Assembly: GCA_037444075.1 (NCBI GenBank)
Contig: JBBIND010000052.1
Location: 1-31,872 of the forward strand
DNA from: JBBIND01 sp037444075
GTDB lineage: Bacteria; Acidobacteriota; Terriglobia; Bryobacterales; Bryobacteraceae
Reading direction: 5' to 3'
DNA length: 31,872 nt
The notes below the pieces were generated by a model. The model saw only the letters and a list, made by a program, of their open reading frames with translations, was not told the origin of the DNA and did no database searches. Made by a program: the position numbers and the translations under genes. How positions within the stretch are numbered: the stretch's first letter is position 1; the number at the start of each line of letters is the position of its first letter. Shown here piece by piece: positions 1-7,875 of this stretch.

Positions 1-171
1 CTGCGGAAACGCCTTCGCGGCTACTTGCCATGGGGCTTGAGTTGCCTGACGGGGGTCCGGAAGCGGGTGGATAATGGACCACGGAAACAGTGCAATTGGT
101 TACCGTCCCCGGTTGTCCGTCCCCGGTTGTCCAGACGACAATGGGCGTGGTAGGTATCACGTCGGACGTCC
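1..171. other. left-edge stretch without a confident gene
   Basis: No confident gene begins here. On the plus strand, the frame starting at base 3 stays open until a TAA at 72-74 and encodes a plausible protein tail (ending LELPDGGPEAGG), so the first 74 bases could be the 3' end of a gene that begins outside the window. This is weak: the segment is only 23 codons and no family is recognisable. A 14-bp tandem repeat follows at 105-132. Confidence 0.25.
105..132. repeat. two-copy 14-bp tandem repeat
   Basis: The 14-mer GTCCCCGGTTGTCC occurs at 105-118 and again, directly abutting and identical, at 119-132. It lies just upstream of a gene fragment whose reading frame is broken by a stop at 151-153, so it may mark an old rearrangement junction or a short intergenic repeat family. 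No function can be assigned. Confidence 0.7.
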
Positions 172-300
172 AGTGTGCGCAACCAGGCCGCGGACTGGAA
201 GCGCTGGCAAGACTACAAGGCCGGAAACCTGGACCGCTTCGAACGGATCGACGCGGAGCTTCTGACCGAGCACACCCGCATTGCGGAGGAATGGGAATGA
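172..300 (+). CDS. short ORF or 3' gene remnant, translationally coupled to the next gene
   Basis: A 42-codon GTG-initiated frame (VRNQAADWKRWQDYKAG... ending HTRIAEEWE) has real-protein composition: tryptophan- and charge-rich, amphipathic, unlike the other frames here. Its TGA (298-300) overlaps the ATG of the following gene at 297-299 as ATGA, the usual signature of translational coupling. The frame is closed by a stop at 151-153, only six codons before the GTG, and no good Shine-Dalgarno precedes it. It is therefore either a very small gene or the surviving C-terminus of a longer one whose N-terminal part has been lost next to the 14-bp tandem repeat. The family is not recognised. Confidence 0.4.
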   Translation, partial: SVRNQAADWKRWQDYKAGNLDRFERIDAELLTEHTRIAEEWE

Positions 301-632
301 AGCTCAAGTACATGATCGAATACGCGCTCCGCGATCGTATCCGAGAGCCGCGTTACGAACCCATCGGAGTCTGGGTTCAGGGCACTGGCCCGGGGTTGGA
401 CCTGTTGATCGAGTTCCTGCCCGGAAATTCAGACGCCGAGGAAGATGCTCAGTGGGTGGTCAACCGGCCGGTGGAGCAAGGTATCCGCAGCCTGCCCGAC
501 GATTTTCTGGCCTACCACCAGGGAACCCTTTCCCAATATCGGGGCATGCGCGGTCCCGTTATCCAAACCGACGAATATCTGTCCGCAGAAACCTGCGCCA
601 AGGCTATCCTCTCAAAATTGAAAAATCCGTAA
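297..632 (+). CDS. small hypothetical protein (111 aa)
   Basis: This is an uncharacterised cytoplasmic protein of 111 residues with no signal peptide, membrane segment or cysteine motif; it is mixed alpha/beta and rather acidic in the middle (SDAEEDAQWV). The start at 297 is chosen because GGAGGA (285-290) lies six bases before it; the ATG at 291 has no room for a ribosome site. The four-base ATGA overlap with the preceding short frame suggests a two-gene unit. It converges on mgtE with only six bases between the stop codons. I do not recognise the family and infer no function. Confidence 0.55.
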   Translation: MKLKYMIEYALRDRIREPRYEPIGVWVQGTGPGLDLLIEFLPGNSDAEEDAQWVVNRPVEQGIRSLPDDFLAYHQGTLSQYRGMRGPVIQTDEYLSAETCAKAILSKLKNP

Positions 633-638
633 GCAGTT

Positions 639-2024
639 TCAGATGCCAAGAAGCAGCTTGGCGGTGGTGAAATAGATCAACAGGCCGGTAATGTCCACGA
701 TGGTGGTCAGGGCCGGGCTGGCCACCACCGCCGGGTCCCATTTCATCCTGGCCGCGCCAAGTGGCAACAGCGCTCCGATCAAGGTCGCCGTCACGACCTG
801 CAACCCAAGGGCGATGGCGATGGCCGCACCGATCTTGGCAAGCGAATATCCGGCCGGAATCTCGGACCCCTGGGATAAAAACAACACCTTACCCCAGGAA
901 AGCACCCCAAGAATTACCGCCAGCAGGATGGCGATCTTAAACTCCTTGAACAGCACCTTGAAGACGTCCTTGGGTGAAATTTCGCGCAAAGCCAGGGCCC
1001 GGACAACCACCGTTGCAGACTGGCTGCCGGTGTTGCCGCCGGTGTCCGCCACCATGGGCATGTATAAGGCCAGAATGATCAGGTTCATCAGAGACGATTC
1101 GAACCCATGGATAATCAATCCTGAAACCAATCCGAGTGCAGCAAGGCCAACGATCCAATATGCCCGGTTCTTGAAATGTACCCAGTAGGAGGTTTTGAGG
1201 TAGACGCCCGCCACGTGGCTGCCCGCGATTGCCATGAGTTTTTCCATGTCTTCGGTATGTTCCTGGGTGATGATGTCGATGGCGTCGTCATGGGTTATGA
1301 TTCCCACCAGGGCGTCGCCGCCGTTGAGCACCGGCAGGGCCAACAGATCGTATTTCTGGATTTTGCGGGCCGCGTCCTCCTGGTCATCCTCGACCCGGGC
1401 AAAGATGACCTCGCCATGCATGATGTCACCGACCCGCGCCTCACGCCGGGCCACGATCAAGTCTTTGAGAGAGACTAACCCAAGGAGCTTCCGGCGTTCA
1501 TCCACCACATAGGCGTAATAGATCGTTTCCTTGTCGGGGGCGACTTCCCTCAAGCGCTCGATGGCATGGGAAGCCGTCAGTTGCGGGGACAGTGTGGCAT
1601 AATCGGAGGTCATGACCGCACCGGCGGTGCCCTCCTTGTACGCCGATAAACGACGAATATCCTCCCTTTCGGCCTGAGCCATGGCCGGCAGAACGGATTC
1701 GCTCAAGTTTTCGGGCAGTTGTTTGAAGAGGTCGGCCCGGTCGTCCGGGGACATGTCGGCCAGTAGGCGCGCAACCTCCTCCCGGCGCAGGCTTCCGACG
1801 ATCTCCACCTGCAGATCTTCATCCAGATGGCTGAAAATCTCGGAGCGAAGGGGCGTGTCCGCATGCCGGAGCACCGTCCAAGCCTCTTCGCTGGACAGGG
1901 CGGATATCAACTCTGCAATGACTGCGGGGTGTCCGGATTCGCAGAAATCTCGAAGGGTTTTAGAATCCCCGGCGGCGAGCATCTCGCGCAGCTCGGGAAT
2001 GAGAAGCGGATTCTTGTTCTTCAT
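639..2024 (-). CDS. mgtE: magnesium transporter MgtE
   Basis: MgtE forms a homodimeric inner-membrane Mg2+ channel gated by cytosolic Mg2+. The 461-residue protein has the complete family architecture: an N-terminal helical MgtE_N superhelix (about residues 20-125), two CBS domains (about 135-255, with TAGAVMTSDYATL and VGDIMHGEVIFARV), then five membrane helices (about 290-460). The pore signature PMVADTGGNTGSQSATV is intact, as is the last-helix Asp in TTIVDITGLL that lines the ion path. Length is typical (about 450). A strong GGAGGT lies six bases before the ATG. I looked for an M-box leader in the 230 bases upstream and saw no recognisable core. It converges on the small hypothetical gene and points away from the origin. 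Confidence 0.96.
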   Translation of the reverse strand: MKNKNPLLIPELREMLAAGDSKTLRDFCESGHPAVIAELISALSSEEAWTVLRHADTPLRSEIFSHLDEDLQVEIVGSLRREEVARLLADMSPDDRADLFKQLPENLSESVLPAMAQAEREDIRRLSAYKEGTAGAVMTSDYATLSPQLTASHAIERLREVAPDKETIYYAYVVDERRKLLGLVSLKDLIVARREARVGDIMHGEVIFARVEDDQEDAARKIQKYDLLALPVLNGGDALVGIITHDDAIDIITQEHTEDMEKLMAIAGSHVAGVYLKTSYWVHFKNRAYWIVGLAALGLVSGLIIHGFESSLMNLIILALYMPMVADTGGNTGSQSATVVVRALALREISPKDVFKVLFKEFKIAILLAVILGVLSWGKVLFLSQGSEIPAGYSLAKIGAAIAIALGLQVVTATLIGALLPLGAARMKWDPAVVASPALTTIVDITGLLIYFTTAKLLLGI

Positions 2025-2254
2025 GGTTCACCTCCGTTTCGGCCACGACGGGAGGGCGGACGCGGCCGGAGGCGAACCGGTGGGCTATCCTCGGAGGCAG
2101 CGCGGACCGTTCACGTCACAAGTCGCGTGGCGTAAGCGTCGCGGTCCAGGGTCTTCAGGTTCTTCTTGGATCATTTCCTGGGTCATGTTCGGGCAACTAT
2201 GACTGCCATTGACCTGCCCCCATTAATGGCGTAGAGCCAAGTGTTTGAAATATT

Positions 2255-2330
<76 letters not shown>

Positions 2331-2345
2331 TCTGGGGATACGCCC

Positions 2346-2375
2346 ATTGTCCCCCCATGACGGGCCGAATGTCAA
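2346..2375 (-). promoter_or_regulatory. sigma70-type promoter of tRNA-Gly
   Basis: On the minus strand a perfect -35 TTGACA (2370-2375) is followed after 18 bp by GACAAT (2346-2351) as the -10. The -10 ends 15 bases before the tRNA 5' end, which allows a very short leader. The GC-rich bases between the -10 and the tRNA resemble a stringent discriminator, as expected for a stable-RNA promoter. Confidence 0.6.
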
Positions 2376-2400
2376 TCGACCCTCGAACTCCCACAGCCTG

Positions 2401-2409
2401 TTTTGCACA
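2401..2409 (+). promoter_or_regulatory. DnaA box
   Basis: TTTTGCACA matches the TTWTNCACA consensus exactly. It borders the AT-rich stretch upstream of dnaA. Confidence 0.6.
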
Positions 2410-2476
2410 GTCTTTTCGTGATTTTTCTTTCACGCCCACATTTAATACAAAACAAAAGACTTATCAAACATTAAAT
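2410..2476. repeat. nested inverted repeats in AT-rich candidate DUE
   Basis: Three perfect inverted repeats are packed into 67 bp: GTCTTTT (2410-2416) with AAAAGAC (2454-2460), CGTGA (2417-2421) with TCACG (2430-2434), and ATTTAAT (2440-2446) with ATTAAAT (2470-2476). The stretch is far more AT-rich than its surroundings. Placement between DnaA boxes fits an unwinding element, possibly with cruciform potential. Confidence 0.5.
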
Positions 2477-2615
2477 CACTTCGTGCCAGCGGTTCGGATA
2501 TGGTAGACTGACGTGATCGTATACCTCCGGATGCCGGGGAGAATGACCTGGGGCAACGCCCACTGGCCTCAGGATCCAGTCGGCGCCGAAGTAAATTAAG
2601 ATTCAGTTTTCGGCC

Positions 2616-2624
2616 TGTGGAAAA
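2616..2624 (-). promoter_or_regulatory. DnaA box (inverted), overlapping dnaA leader
   Basis: TGTGGAAAA on the plus strand is the complement of TTTTCCACA, an exact TTWTNCACA match. It sits about 30 bases before the dnaA start, with two one-mismatch boxes just downstream. This position would suit both origin function and dnaA autoregulation. Confidence 0.6.
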
Positions 2625-2655
2625 CATGTGGGTAAAGTGTGCAAATCAGAACGAG

Positions 2656-3978
2656 ATGGAAATGACAGTCTGGGACGAGATTAAGAAAGAGCTTTCTACG
2701 AGGCTCACAGCGGAAAGCTACAACAACTGGCTCGCCAACACTTCACTGCTCAAGTTGGACGGTGGCCGGCTCAAAGTGTCGGTACCCAACGAAGCCACCA
2801 AGGAGTGGATGGAACAGGAGTACGCGGAGTTGGTGATGAGCACAGCTCGGCAACTGCAATTGCCTGTAACCGAGATAACGTATGAGCTGAAGATGAGTGC
2901 CGGGGCCGACGAGACGGGAATGTTCGAGTCCAAGTCGGTGGAATGGCCGTCCGGAGCCGGCGAGGCGCAACTCAATCCACGGTTCACGTTCGCGAATTTC
3001 GTAGTGGGTTCGAGCAATCAGTTCGCCCACGCCGCAGCCAAAGCCGTGATGGACATGCCGGGCAAAGCTTATAACCCGCTGTTCATCTTCGGAAGCTCAG
3101 GGCTGGGCAAGACCCATCTGATACATGCCATCAGTTGGGGTCTCAAAGAGCGGAACCCCAGCATGCGCGTGGTGTACAGCACAAGCGAGCGGTTCACCAA
3201 CCAGCTTGTGACGAGCATCCGGAGCGACCGCATGAGCCTGTTCCACAGACACTACCGCTCGGCGGACGTGCTGTTGATCGACGATGTGCATGAGTTGGCC
3301 GGCAAGGAACGGACGCAGGAAGAGTTCTTCCACACCTTCAACGAGCTTTACGATCATCAGAAGCAGATTGTTGTCACCAGCGACTCAACACCCAAGGACA
3401 CGCCTGGTCTGGTAGACAGGTTGCGTTCGAGGTTCGAATGGGGATTGATGGTTGACCTGCAGCCTCCTGACCTCGAAACGAAGATGGCCATCCTGGATCA
3501 AAAAGCTGAGATGGAAGGGGTGCACCTGCCGGAAAACGTCCGCATCTTCATAGCGACCAAGACTCGCTCGAGCGTACGCGAATTGGAGGGCGCCCTGGTG
3601 AAACTGGTGGCGTACTCGGCGGTCACACGCGAGCCTGTCACGCTGAATATGGCAAGGCAGGTCCTGCGGCACCTGACGGTGGGCTCCGAGCGCAAGCTGA
3701 CGATAGAGTCCATCGTCCGGCAAGTCGCGGAGAAGATGAAAATGCAGCCGGCCGACATCAAGCGCAAGACCAATCAGCGGCGAATTGCTTACGCGCGGCA
3801 GGTGGCAATGTACCTGGTAAAGGAACTCACCTCGGCGTCGCTGCCCGAAATCGGGCGCGCTTTTGGCGGCAAACATCATACCACCGTGCTGCACTCGGTT
3901 CAAAAAATCGAGAAGCTGCGCCAGCGGGACCGGGATTTAGACAGGTTGATCCACAGCATAATCGAATCATTACATTGA
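2656..3978 (+). CDS. dnaA: chromosomal replication initiator DnaA
   Basis: DnaA binds DnaA boxes at oriC, melts the duplex and helps load the replicative helicase. All four domains are present: domain I (about residues 1-80, starting VWDEIKKEL), a short linker (about 85-110), and the AAA+ core with Walker A GSSGLGKTHL (146-155) and Walker B VLLIDDVHEL (205-214). The C-terminal helix-turn-helix carries the DnaA signature GGKHHTTVLHSVQKI (from about 404). The start at 2656 (ATGGAAATGACA) gives 440 residues; ATG 2662 is equally possible, while a GTG at 2617 would run the coding region through the inverted DnaA box. It heads the dnaA-dnaN-gyrB series. Confidence 0.97.
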   Translation: MEMTVWDEIKKELSTRLTAESYNNWLANTSLLKLDGGRLKVSVPNEATKEWMEQEYAELVMSTARQLQLPVTEITYELKMSAGADETGMFESKSVEWPSGAGEAQLNPRFTFANFVVGSSNQFAHAAAKAVMDMPGKAYNPLFIFGSSGLGKTHLIHAISWGLKERNPSMRVVYSTSERFTNQLVTSIRSDRMSLFHRHYRSADVLLIDDVHELAGKERTQEEFFHTFNELYDHQKQIVVTSDSTPKDTPGLVDRLRSRFEWGLMVDLQPPDLETKMAILDQKAEMEGVHLPENVRIFIATKTRSSVRELEGALVKLVAYSAVTREPVTLNMARQVLRHLTVGSERKLTIESIVRQVAEKMKMQPADIKRKTNQRRIAYARQVAMYLVKELTSASLPEIGRAFGGKHHTTVLHSVQKIEKLRQRDRDLDRLIHSIIESLH

Positions 3979-3988
3979 GCTTATGGCA

Positions 3989-3997
3989 TTTTTCACA
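3989..3997 (+). promoter_or_regulatory. DnaA box downstream of dnaA
   Basis: TTTTTCACA, an exact TTWTNCACA match, lies 11 bases after the dnaA stop. A one-mismatch box TGATCCACA is at 3947-3955 inside the dnaA 3' end. Boxes on both sides of dnaA suggest a bipartite origin or regulation of dnaN. Confidence 0.5.
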
Positions 3998-4113
3998 GCC
4001 CGGCCTTTGGGTTTCCTGTGAGCTTGTGTGGAAGCCTGCAGGAGGTCCAAGAAAGTGCACAGAGCCGGACAGTTTTTCCAGATCTGCGACCAGCAGGAAC
4101 AGCACCTATTTTG

Positions 4114-4119
4114 TATAAT
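4114..4119 (+). promoter_or_regulatory. -10 element of a dnaN promoter
   Basis: A perfect TATAAT stands in an AT-rich stretch of the 239-bp dnaA-dnaN gap, about 98 bases before the dnaN start. No convincing -35 is seen at 16-18 bp upstream. It implies a leader of roughly 90 nt for a separate dnaN transcript. Confidence 0.45.
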
Positions 4120-4217
4120 TTAGAGAGAAATCAACATTTCAACAGCCCCTACAACCACTATTCCTTTAGAGGTTTTGTAGATGCTGAACGCTTGATGAGG
4201 TAGGGAGGCCGTACCGG

Positions 4218-5327
4218 ATGGAATTCAGCGTAGCGAGAAGTGATCTTGTGCGTGAGTTGAGCCTCTCGCAGGGAGTCGTGGAGAAGAAGGCTACGATTCC
4301 GATCTTGTCCAACGTCCTGTTAGAAGCCGCCGATGACCGGCTTGTGCTAACAGCAACGGACCTGGAACTTGGCATCCGCTGTTCGTGTCCCGCGAAAGTG
4401 AAGCGCCCCGGTGTAGGCACGGTGCCAGTGAAGAAGGTCCTGGACTATGTGCGGCTCTTGCCGGAAGCAGAAATCAATTTCAAATTCGCCGAAAACAATT
4501 GGGCAAACCTGGTGTGCGGCCGTTCCCGAACCCGCATCGCGGGAATGTCGCGCGAAAGTTTTCCCGAGCTGCCGCAAGTTCCCGAAGTGCAAGCCGAAAT
4601 CCCGTTGAGCGCGCTGGCTGCGATGGTATCGCGCACGATCTTCGCGATTTCACTCGAGGAATCACGCTTCACGTTGAACGGCGCCTTGATGGTGCTGCGG
4701 CCGGAGGGCGGAGTGATGGTAGCCACCGACGGCCACCGCCTGGCCATGACGGAGCAGAACATGGAACTCGACGTGAGTCCTCAGAAAGCCCTGCTTCCGA
4801 AGAAAGCCATGGTGGAGTTGCAGAAACTGGCTCAGGACGCCGGCAGCGACGCTAAAGTCAGTTTCAGCGCAAGTGAAAACCACTTATTCTTCTCGCTGGG
4901 TGAGAGGCTTCTGATCAGCCGCAAGCTGACAGGGAACTTCCCTGACTACGAGCGCGTGTTACCGAAAGAGCACTCTCAGCGCGTGGCGCTTTCCAGGGAC
5001 GAACTTCGGGGAGCTTTGGAGCGCGTCTCGCAGTTTTCCGACGAGCGCTCTCATGCCGTGCGGCTGAAGTTCAGTCCCGGCGAGGTGGTTGTGCATTCGT
5101 CGTTGTCCGAGACGGGCGAAAGTGAAGAGACGTTGCCGGCGAACTACGATGGTCCGGTAGTCGAAGTAGGTTTCAATGCACATTACCTGGTGGAGTTCCT
5201 GCGGGTCTCGAGCGAAGAGCAGGTAACGTTCTGTTTCCGTGACTCCTCGAGCGCGGGCGAGTTGCAGCCCGAGGCAGGTTCGGAGGGCTACCGCTACCGC
5301 TACGTCGTCATGCCGATGAGGATTTGA
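4218..5327 (+). CDS. dnaN: DNA polymerase III sliding clamp (beta subunit)
   Basis: The clamp is a ring-shaped homodimer that tethers DNA polymerase III to the template. The 369-residue protein has the normal length and three repeated clamp domains of about 120 residues each. Typical motifs are the N-terminal EKKATIPILSNVLLEA, the middle VATDGHRLAMTE and the C-terminal YRYVVMPMRI, which is the usual clamp ending (MPMR). GGGAGG is about ten bases before the ATG. It follows dnaA with a 239-bp gap holding its own -10 element, and gyrB follows 54 bases later. Confidence 0.97.
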   Translation: MEFSVARSDLVRELSLSQGVVEKKATIPILSNVLLEAADDRLVLTATDLELGIRCSCPAKVKRPGVGTVPVKKVLDYVRLLPEAEINFKFAENNWANLVCGRSRTRIAGMSRESFPELPQVPEVQAEIPLSALAAMVSRTIFAISLEESRFTLNGALMVLRPEGGVMVATDGHRLAMTEQNMELDVSPQKALLPKKAMVELQKLAQDAGSDAKVSFSASENHLFFSLGERLLISRKLTGNFPDYERVLPKEHSQRVALSRDELRGALERVSQFSDERSHAVRLKFSPGEVVVHSSLSETGESEETLPANYDGPVVEVGFNAHYLVEFLRVSSEEQVTFCFRDSSSAGELQPEAGSEGYRYRYVVMPMRI

Positions 5328-5381
5328 TCGAGGTGCGCAGTACCGCGCGGCGCCCTTGATGGCATAGAAGGAACAATCAGA

Positions 5382-7784
5382 TTGAGTACACCTAAAGTCT
5401 ACGATTCCGCCAGTATCAAAGTGCTGGAGGGCCTGGAGGCGGTCCGTTTGAGGCCGGCCATGTACATTGGCTCCACGGGCGAGCTAGGCCTGCATCACCT
5501 CGTGTATGAGGTGGTGGACAACTCGGTGGATGAGGCTCTGGCCGGGTACTGCGACGAAATCCGGGTCACGATACACCTCGACAATTCGCTGACCGTGGTC
5601 GACAACGGCCGAGGAATCCCGGTTGACCTGCACCGTGAAGAGGGTGTTTCTGCCGCTCAGGTAGTGATGACGAAACTCCACGCCGGAGGCAAGTTCGATT
5701 CGGAAAGCTACAAGGTCTCCGGCGGACTGCACGGCGTGGGCGTGAGCTGCGTCAACGCGCTTTCGGAGTGGCTGAAGCTGGAAATCTGGCGCGACGGCTT
5801 TGTCTGGGAGCAGGAATACGAGCGGGGAACGCCCCGTGCACCGCTGGAAAAGACCGGCAAGGCGGGCAGGAAGCGCGGCACGCGCATCACCTTCCGCCCG
5901 GACGGCACCATCATGCAGGCCGTCGAGTTCAACTTCGACACACTCTCCCAGCGTCTGCGCGAGTTGGCGTTCCTGAATAAGGGTCTCACCATCATCCTCA
6001 CCGACGAACGCGTCGAGCCCGCCAAGACCCACGAATTCCGTTACAGCGGCGGCATCGCCGAGTTCATCAAGCACCTGAACCGCGGCAAGAGCGTTCTGCA
6101 TGAACGCCCTATTCACTTCGAGGGCGAGCGGGACCTGCCCAACGGCGGGTCGCTGACCATGGAAGTGGCGCTACAGTACAACGACGTCTACTCGGAAACC
6201 GTATTCAGCTTCGCCAACAACATCAACACCGTTGACGGCGGTTCCCACCTCAGCGGGTTCCGCAGCGCGCTCACCCGGACCATCAACACGTATGGTCAGC
6301 AGGCGGGGCTTTTCAAGGACGTCAAAGAAAACCTGACTGGTGACGACGTCCGCGAAGGGCTCACGGCGGTGATCAGCGTCAAGCTGCCGCAGCCGCAGTT
6401 TGAAGGGCAGACCAAGGGCAAACTGAACAGCGACATTCAGGGTTTTGTCGTGCAGTTCGTGAATGAGAAGCTCGGCGAGTTCTTCGACAAGAACCCCGCG
6501 GTGATGAAGCGCATCGTGGGCAAAGCCATCGAAGCTGCCCGCGCCCGCGAGGCTGCGCGCAAGGCGAGGGACCTGACCCGCCGCAAGGGCGCGCTCGATT
6601 CCGGCGGGCTGCCCGGCAAGCTCTCCGACTGCCAGGAAAGAGATCCGGAGCGGTGCGAGTTGTTCCTGGTGGAGGGTGAATCAGCCGGCGGCACTGCGAA
6701 AGCGGGACGGGACCGGCGTTATCAAGCCATCCTGCCGCTCAAGGGCAAGATCTTGAACGTAGAGAAAGCCCGCTACGACAAGATGCTCAGCCACGAAGAA
6801 ATACGCTCCATGATCACGGCCATCGGCACGGGCATCGGCAAGGAGGATTTTGACGCCGGCAAGGTGCGGTACGGCAAGATCATCATCATGACGGACGCCG
6901 ACGTGGACGGCTCCCACATCCGCACGCTGCTGCTCACGTTCTTCTTCCGCCACATGCAGGAGCTGATCACGCGGGGCCACGTCTTTGTGGCGCAGCCGCC
7001 GCTGTACCGCGTCAAGAAAGGGCGGCACGAGAAGTACATCAAGGACGATAAGGAATTCACTCGGGAGATTCTGCGGCGCGCCACCGAGAACATGGCCGTT
7101 CTGAACGCCGAGGGGACGCGGCTGGAAGGCGCGGAACTGCGCGGCTTCCTGATGTCGCTGGACGAGTACCAGCAGATCTTCCGCAGGCTGGAGCGGCGGC
7201 TGCGCGACGCGAACGTCGTCGAGACGATGAGCAGCCCGGACCTGCGCCTGGATTCGAAGGCGGACTTCGCCGAGCGCGCCAACCTGGAAGCGTTGAAGAG
7301 CCGGCTCACCGGATTGAATTCCGAGATTCGCTTTGATGAAGAGCACTCCACCTGGGGCCTCGTCTATCACGACGCCAACGGCGCCGAGCATTCGATTGGC
7401 TACGAGTTGTACACGACACAGCCCGAATTCCGACGGCTGCGCGCGCTGGCGAAACAGTTCGCCGCGAGCAACCGGCCTCCGTTTACTGTGGCCAAGGACG
7501 GCACCAGCGCGGAGCAGGCGGGATGGCAGAGTCTGCTAGAGCACATGAAGGCGGAAGGCACGCGGGACTGCCAGGTTCAGCGGTACAAGGGGCTGGGCGA
7601 GATGAACGCCGAGCAACTGTGGGAGACCACGATGAACGCCGAGAGCCGGACCCTGCTCAAAGTGGAGTTGCGTGACCTGGTGGAAAGCGACGAGATCTTC
7701 TCCACGCTGATGGGCGAAAACGTCGAAAACCGGCGCCGCTTCATCGAAGAAAACGCCCTCGACGTCCGCAACCTGGATATCTAG
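5382..7784 (+). CDS. gyrB: DNA gyrase subunit B
   Basis: GyrB is the ATPase/TOPRIM subunit of the A2B2 topoisomerase that introduces negative supercoils. The protein has 800 residues. The GHKL ATPase domain shows NSVDEALAGY (catalytic-site Asn 47), DNGRGIPV and GGLHGVGVSCVNALS. The TOPRIM domain shows EGESAGG (431-437) and DADVDGSH (from 505), and the C-terminus has the conserved VQRYKGLGEMN. The start is TTG at 5382, supported by AGAAGGA nine bases upstream; the next in-frame ATG falls inside the ATPase domain. The gene order dnaN-gyrB is typical of origins, though recF, often between them, is absent. No clear terminator hairpin with a T-run follows. Confidence 0.97.
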   Translation: MSTPKVYDSASIKVLEGLEAVRLRPAMYIGSTGELGLHHLVYEVVDNSVDEALAGYCDEIRVTIHLDNSLTVVDNGRGIPVDLHREEGVSAAQVVMTKLHAGGKFDSESYKVSGGLHGVGVSCVNALSEWLKLEIWRDGFVWEQEYERGTPRAPLEKTGKAGRKRGTRITFRPDGTIMQAVEFNFDTLSQRLRELAFLNKGLTIILTDERVEPAKTHEFRYSGGIAEFIKHLNRGKSVLHERPIHFEGERDLPNGGSLTMEVALQYNDVYSETVFSFANNINTVDGGSHLSGFRSALTRTINTYGQQAGLFKDVKENLTGDDVREGLTAVISVKLPQPQFEGQTKGKLNSDIQGFVVQFVNEKLGEFFDKNPAVMKRIVGKAIEAARAREAARKARDLTRRKGALDSGGLPGKLSDCQERDPERCELFLVEGESAGGTAKAGRDRRYQAILPLKGKILNVEKARYDKMLSHEEIRSMITAIGTGIGKEDFDAGKVRYGKIIIMTDADVDGSHIRTLLLTFFFRHMQELITRGHVFVAQPPLYRVKKGRHEKYIKDDKEFTREILRRATENMAVLNAEGTRLEGAELRGFLMSLDEYQQIFRRLERRLRDANVVETMSSPDLRLDSKADFAERANLEALKSRLTGLNSEIRFDEEHSTWGLVYHDANGAEHSIGYELYTTQPEFRRLRALAKQFAASNRPPFTVAKDGTSAEQAGWQSLLEHMKAEGTRDCQVQRYKGLGEMNAEQLWETTMNAESRTLLKVELRDLVESDEIFSTLMGENVENRRRFIEENALDVRNLDI

Positions 7785-7875
7785 CCAGCCACCCGGCGCG
7801 GCGGGCCGGTCACCTCCGAATCCGAACACCCACGGTGCCTGTGGCGGATTGCGCGAAGACCGTGCAGCCTCGGTT

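Larger units (their letters stand above)
2395..2655. other. putative oriC (upstream of dnaA)
   Basis: This 260-bp gap directly upstream of dnaA has the composition of an origin. A DnaA box TTTTGCACA (TTWTNCACA consensus) lies at 2401-2409 and an inverted box TTTTCCACA at 2616-2624. Near-boxes one base off consensus are at 2627-2635 (TTACCCACA) and 2638-2646 (ATTTGCACA), both on the minus strand. Between the outer and inner boxes, 2410-2480 is strikingly AT-rich for this GC-rich DNA and is a candidate duplex-unwinding element. No protein-coding frame is convincing in the interval. Assignment as the functional origin is inference. Confidence 0.65.

Noticed and set aside
2025..2254. possible M-box riboswitch for mgtE, and a 33-codon frame at 2085-2186 on the minus strand
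   Set aside because: No M-box core motifs could be matched and no terminator or strong anti-SD structure was seen; the short frame lacks a ribosome site and has no recognisable family.
5328..5381. missing recF between dnaN and gyrB
   Set aside because: The gap is too short to hold a gene or remnant, so recF is simply elsewhere or absent in this window rather than broken here.
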